Assembly: GCA_033032175.1 (NCBI GenBank)
Contig: CM065325.1
Span: forward strand, 15,714,930 to 15,778,929
Direction of reading: 5' to 3'
Length of the DNA: 64,000 bases
From: Saturnia japonica
Lineage: Eukaryota > Arthropoda > Insecta > Lepidoptera > Saturniidae
Of this stretch, positions 63,641-64,000 are shown piece after piece. The notes under the pieces were generated by a model. That model saw only the letters and a list, made by a program, of their open reading frames with translations. It ran no database searches and was not told the DNA's origin. The first letter of the stretch is position 1; each line of letters opens with the position of its first letter. The position numbers and the translations under genes are program-made.

Positions 63641-64000
63641 TTAAACTGTACTTTTTTATACGCTACTAATTACCGCTTAGTTAACTCAAGAGATCCTTGA
63701 GATACTTATCGAGATTTCTTACGAGTCTTAAGTTTTATTATTGTCTTAGTTATAGATTACACCCTCCCATCTATGTAGATATTAATTTTATAATATTTAA
63801 AATATATTACAATTAAAAAATGATAATATTTTAATTCAAGTATTTATCTAAGTCTAATAATAGGTATATCTGGTCATCTATATTAATAAATATGCAGTTC
63901 GATCTGCAAATGTATTTTTCAAATTCCTAATCTATTTAATATATAGAGCACTAATCAATCAAGAATATATTAAAAAAATCGCATGCTTGTTTGTATGTCG
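63641..64000. other. No gene recognised; runs to the window edge
   Basis: AT-rich, unassigned. Confidence 0.4.

Noticed and set aside
1..64000. CRISPR arrays, bacterial operons, ribosome binding sites, riboswitches, rho-independent terminators
   Set aside because: Nothing of the kind is seen, and the window is eukaryotic nuclear DNA.

Overview
The window looks like nuclear DNA of a moth or butterfly (Lepidoptera). It is AT-rich and packed with dispersed repeats. The repeat modules are ones I associate with lepidopteran genomes: elements opening with ACTAGCTGTGCCCGCGG, tRNA-headed SINEs, RTE-like and Jockey-like LINE tails, and Ty1/copia and Ty3/gypsy retrotransposons. This assignment is by recognition, not by a database search, and I do not name a species. 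I see no confident host protein-coding gene, no rRNA or tRNA gene, and no bacterial-type operon, CRISPR array or origin. Nearly all recognisable coding sequence belongs to transposable elements.

Layout. Bases 1-12,675 are AT-rich intergenic or intronic DNA with SINEs, Jockey-like LINE 3' ends (one with a clear 11-12 bp target duplication), several ~300-500 bp repeat families and a foldback element. At 12,676-18,063 an old LINE open reading frame is split by a Ty3/gypsy-type element (12,759-17,837). That element has two identical 149-bp LTRs and a GACAG target duplication. Its interior is defective: most of gag and the catalytic half of the reverse transcriptase are gone, pol carries two stops, and it contains a LINE fragment and a 266-bp tandem duplication. 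Bases 18,064-25,517 are mostly unassigned. A complete, apparently intact Ty1/copia element with 182-bp LTRs and a GTTAC target duplication lies at 25,523-30,011. Bases 30,012-55,000 are a mosaic of repeats. They include a Tc1-type (DD34E) transposase remnant, foldback elements, two inverted copies of one coding tail (36,771-37,081 and 38,329-38,867), LINE C-termini and one weak cytochrome P450-like N-terminal fragment (44,092-44,307). A 2.4-kb 5'-truncated LINE on the minus strand fills 55,168-57,569; its ORF is broken by a 19-bp tandem duplication. The rest, to 64,000, is repeat-rich non-coding DNA.

Repeat names are local labels. Rpt-1 is a ~500-bp family with nine copies. Rpt-2 is ~300 bp, four copies. 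Rpt-3 is ~500 bp, five copies. Rpt-4 is ~190 bp, three copies. SINE-1, SINE-2 and SINE-3 have tRNA-like heads. Lep-like marks elements resembling the lepidopteran-wide repeat that opens with TACTAATATTATAAA. Boundaries of decayed repeats are good to roughly 10-30 bases. The elements do not work together as a system. What they record is layered insertion, nesting, 5' truncation and foldback formation.
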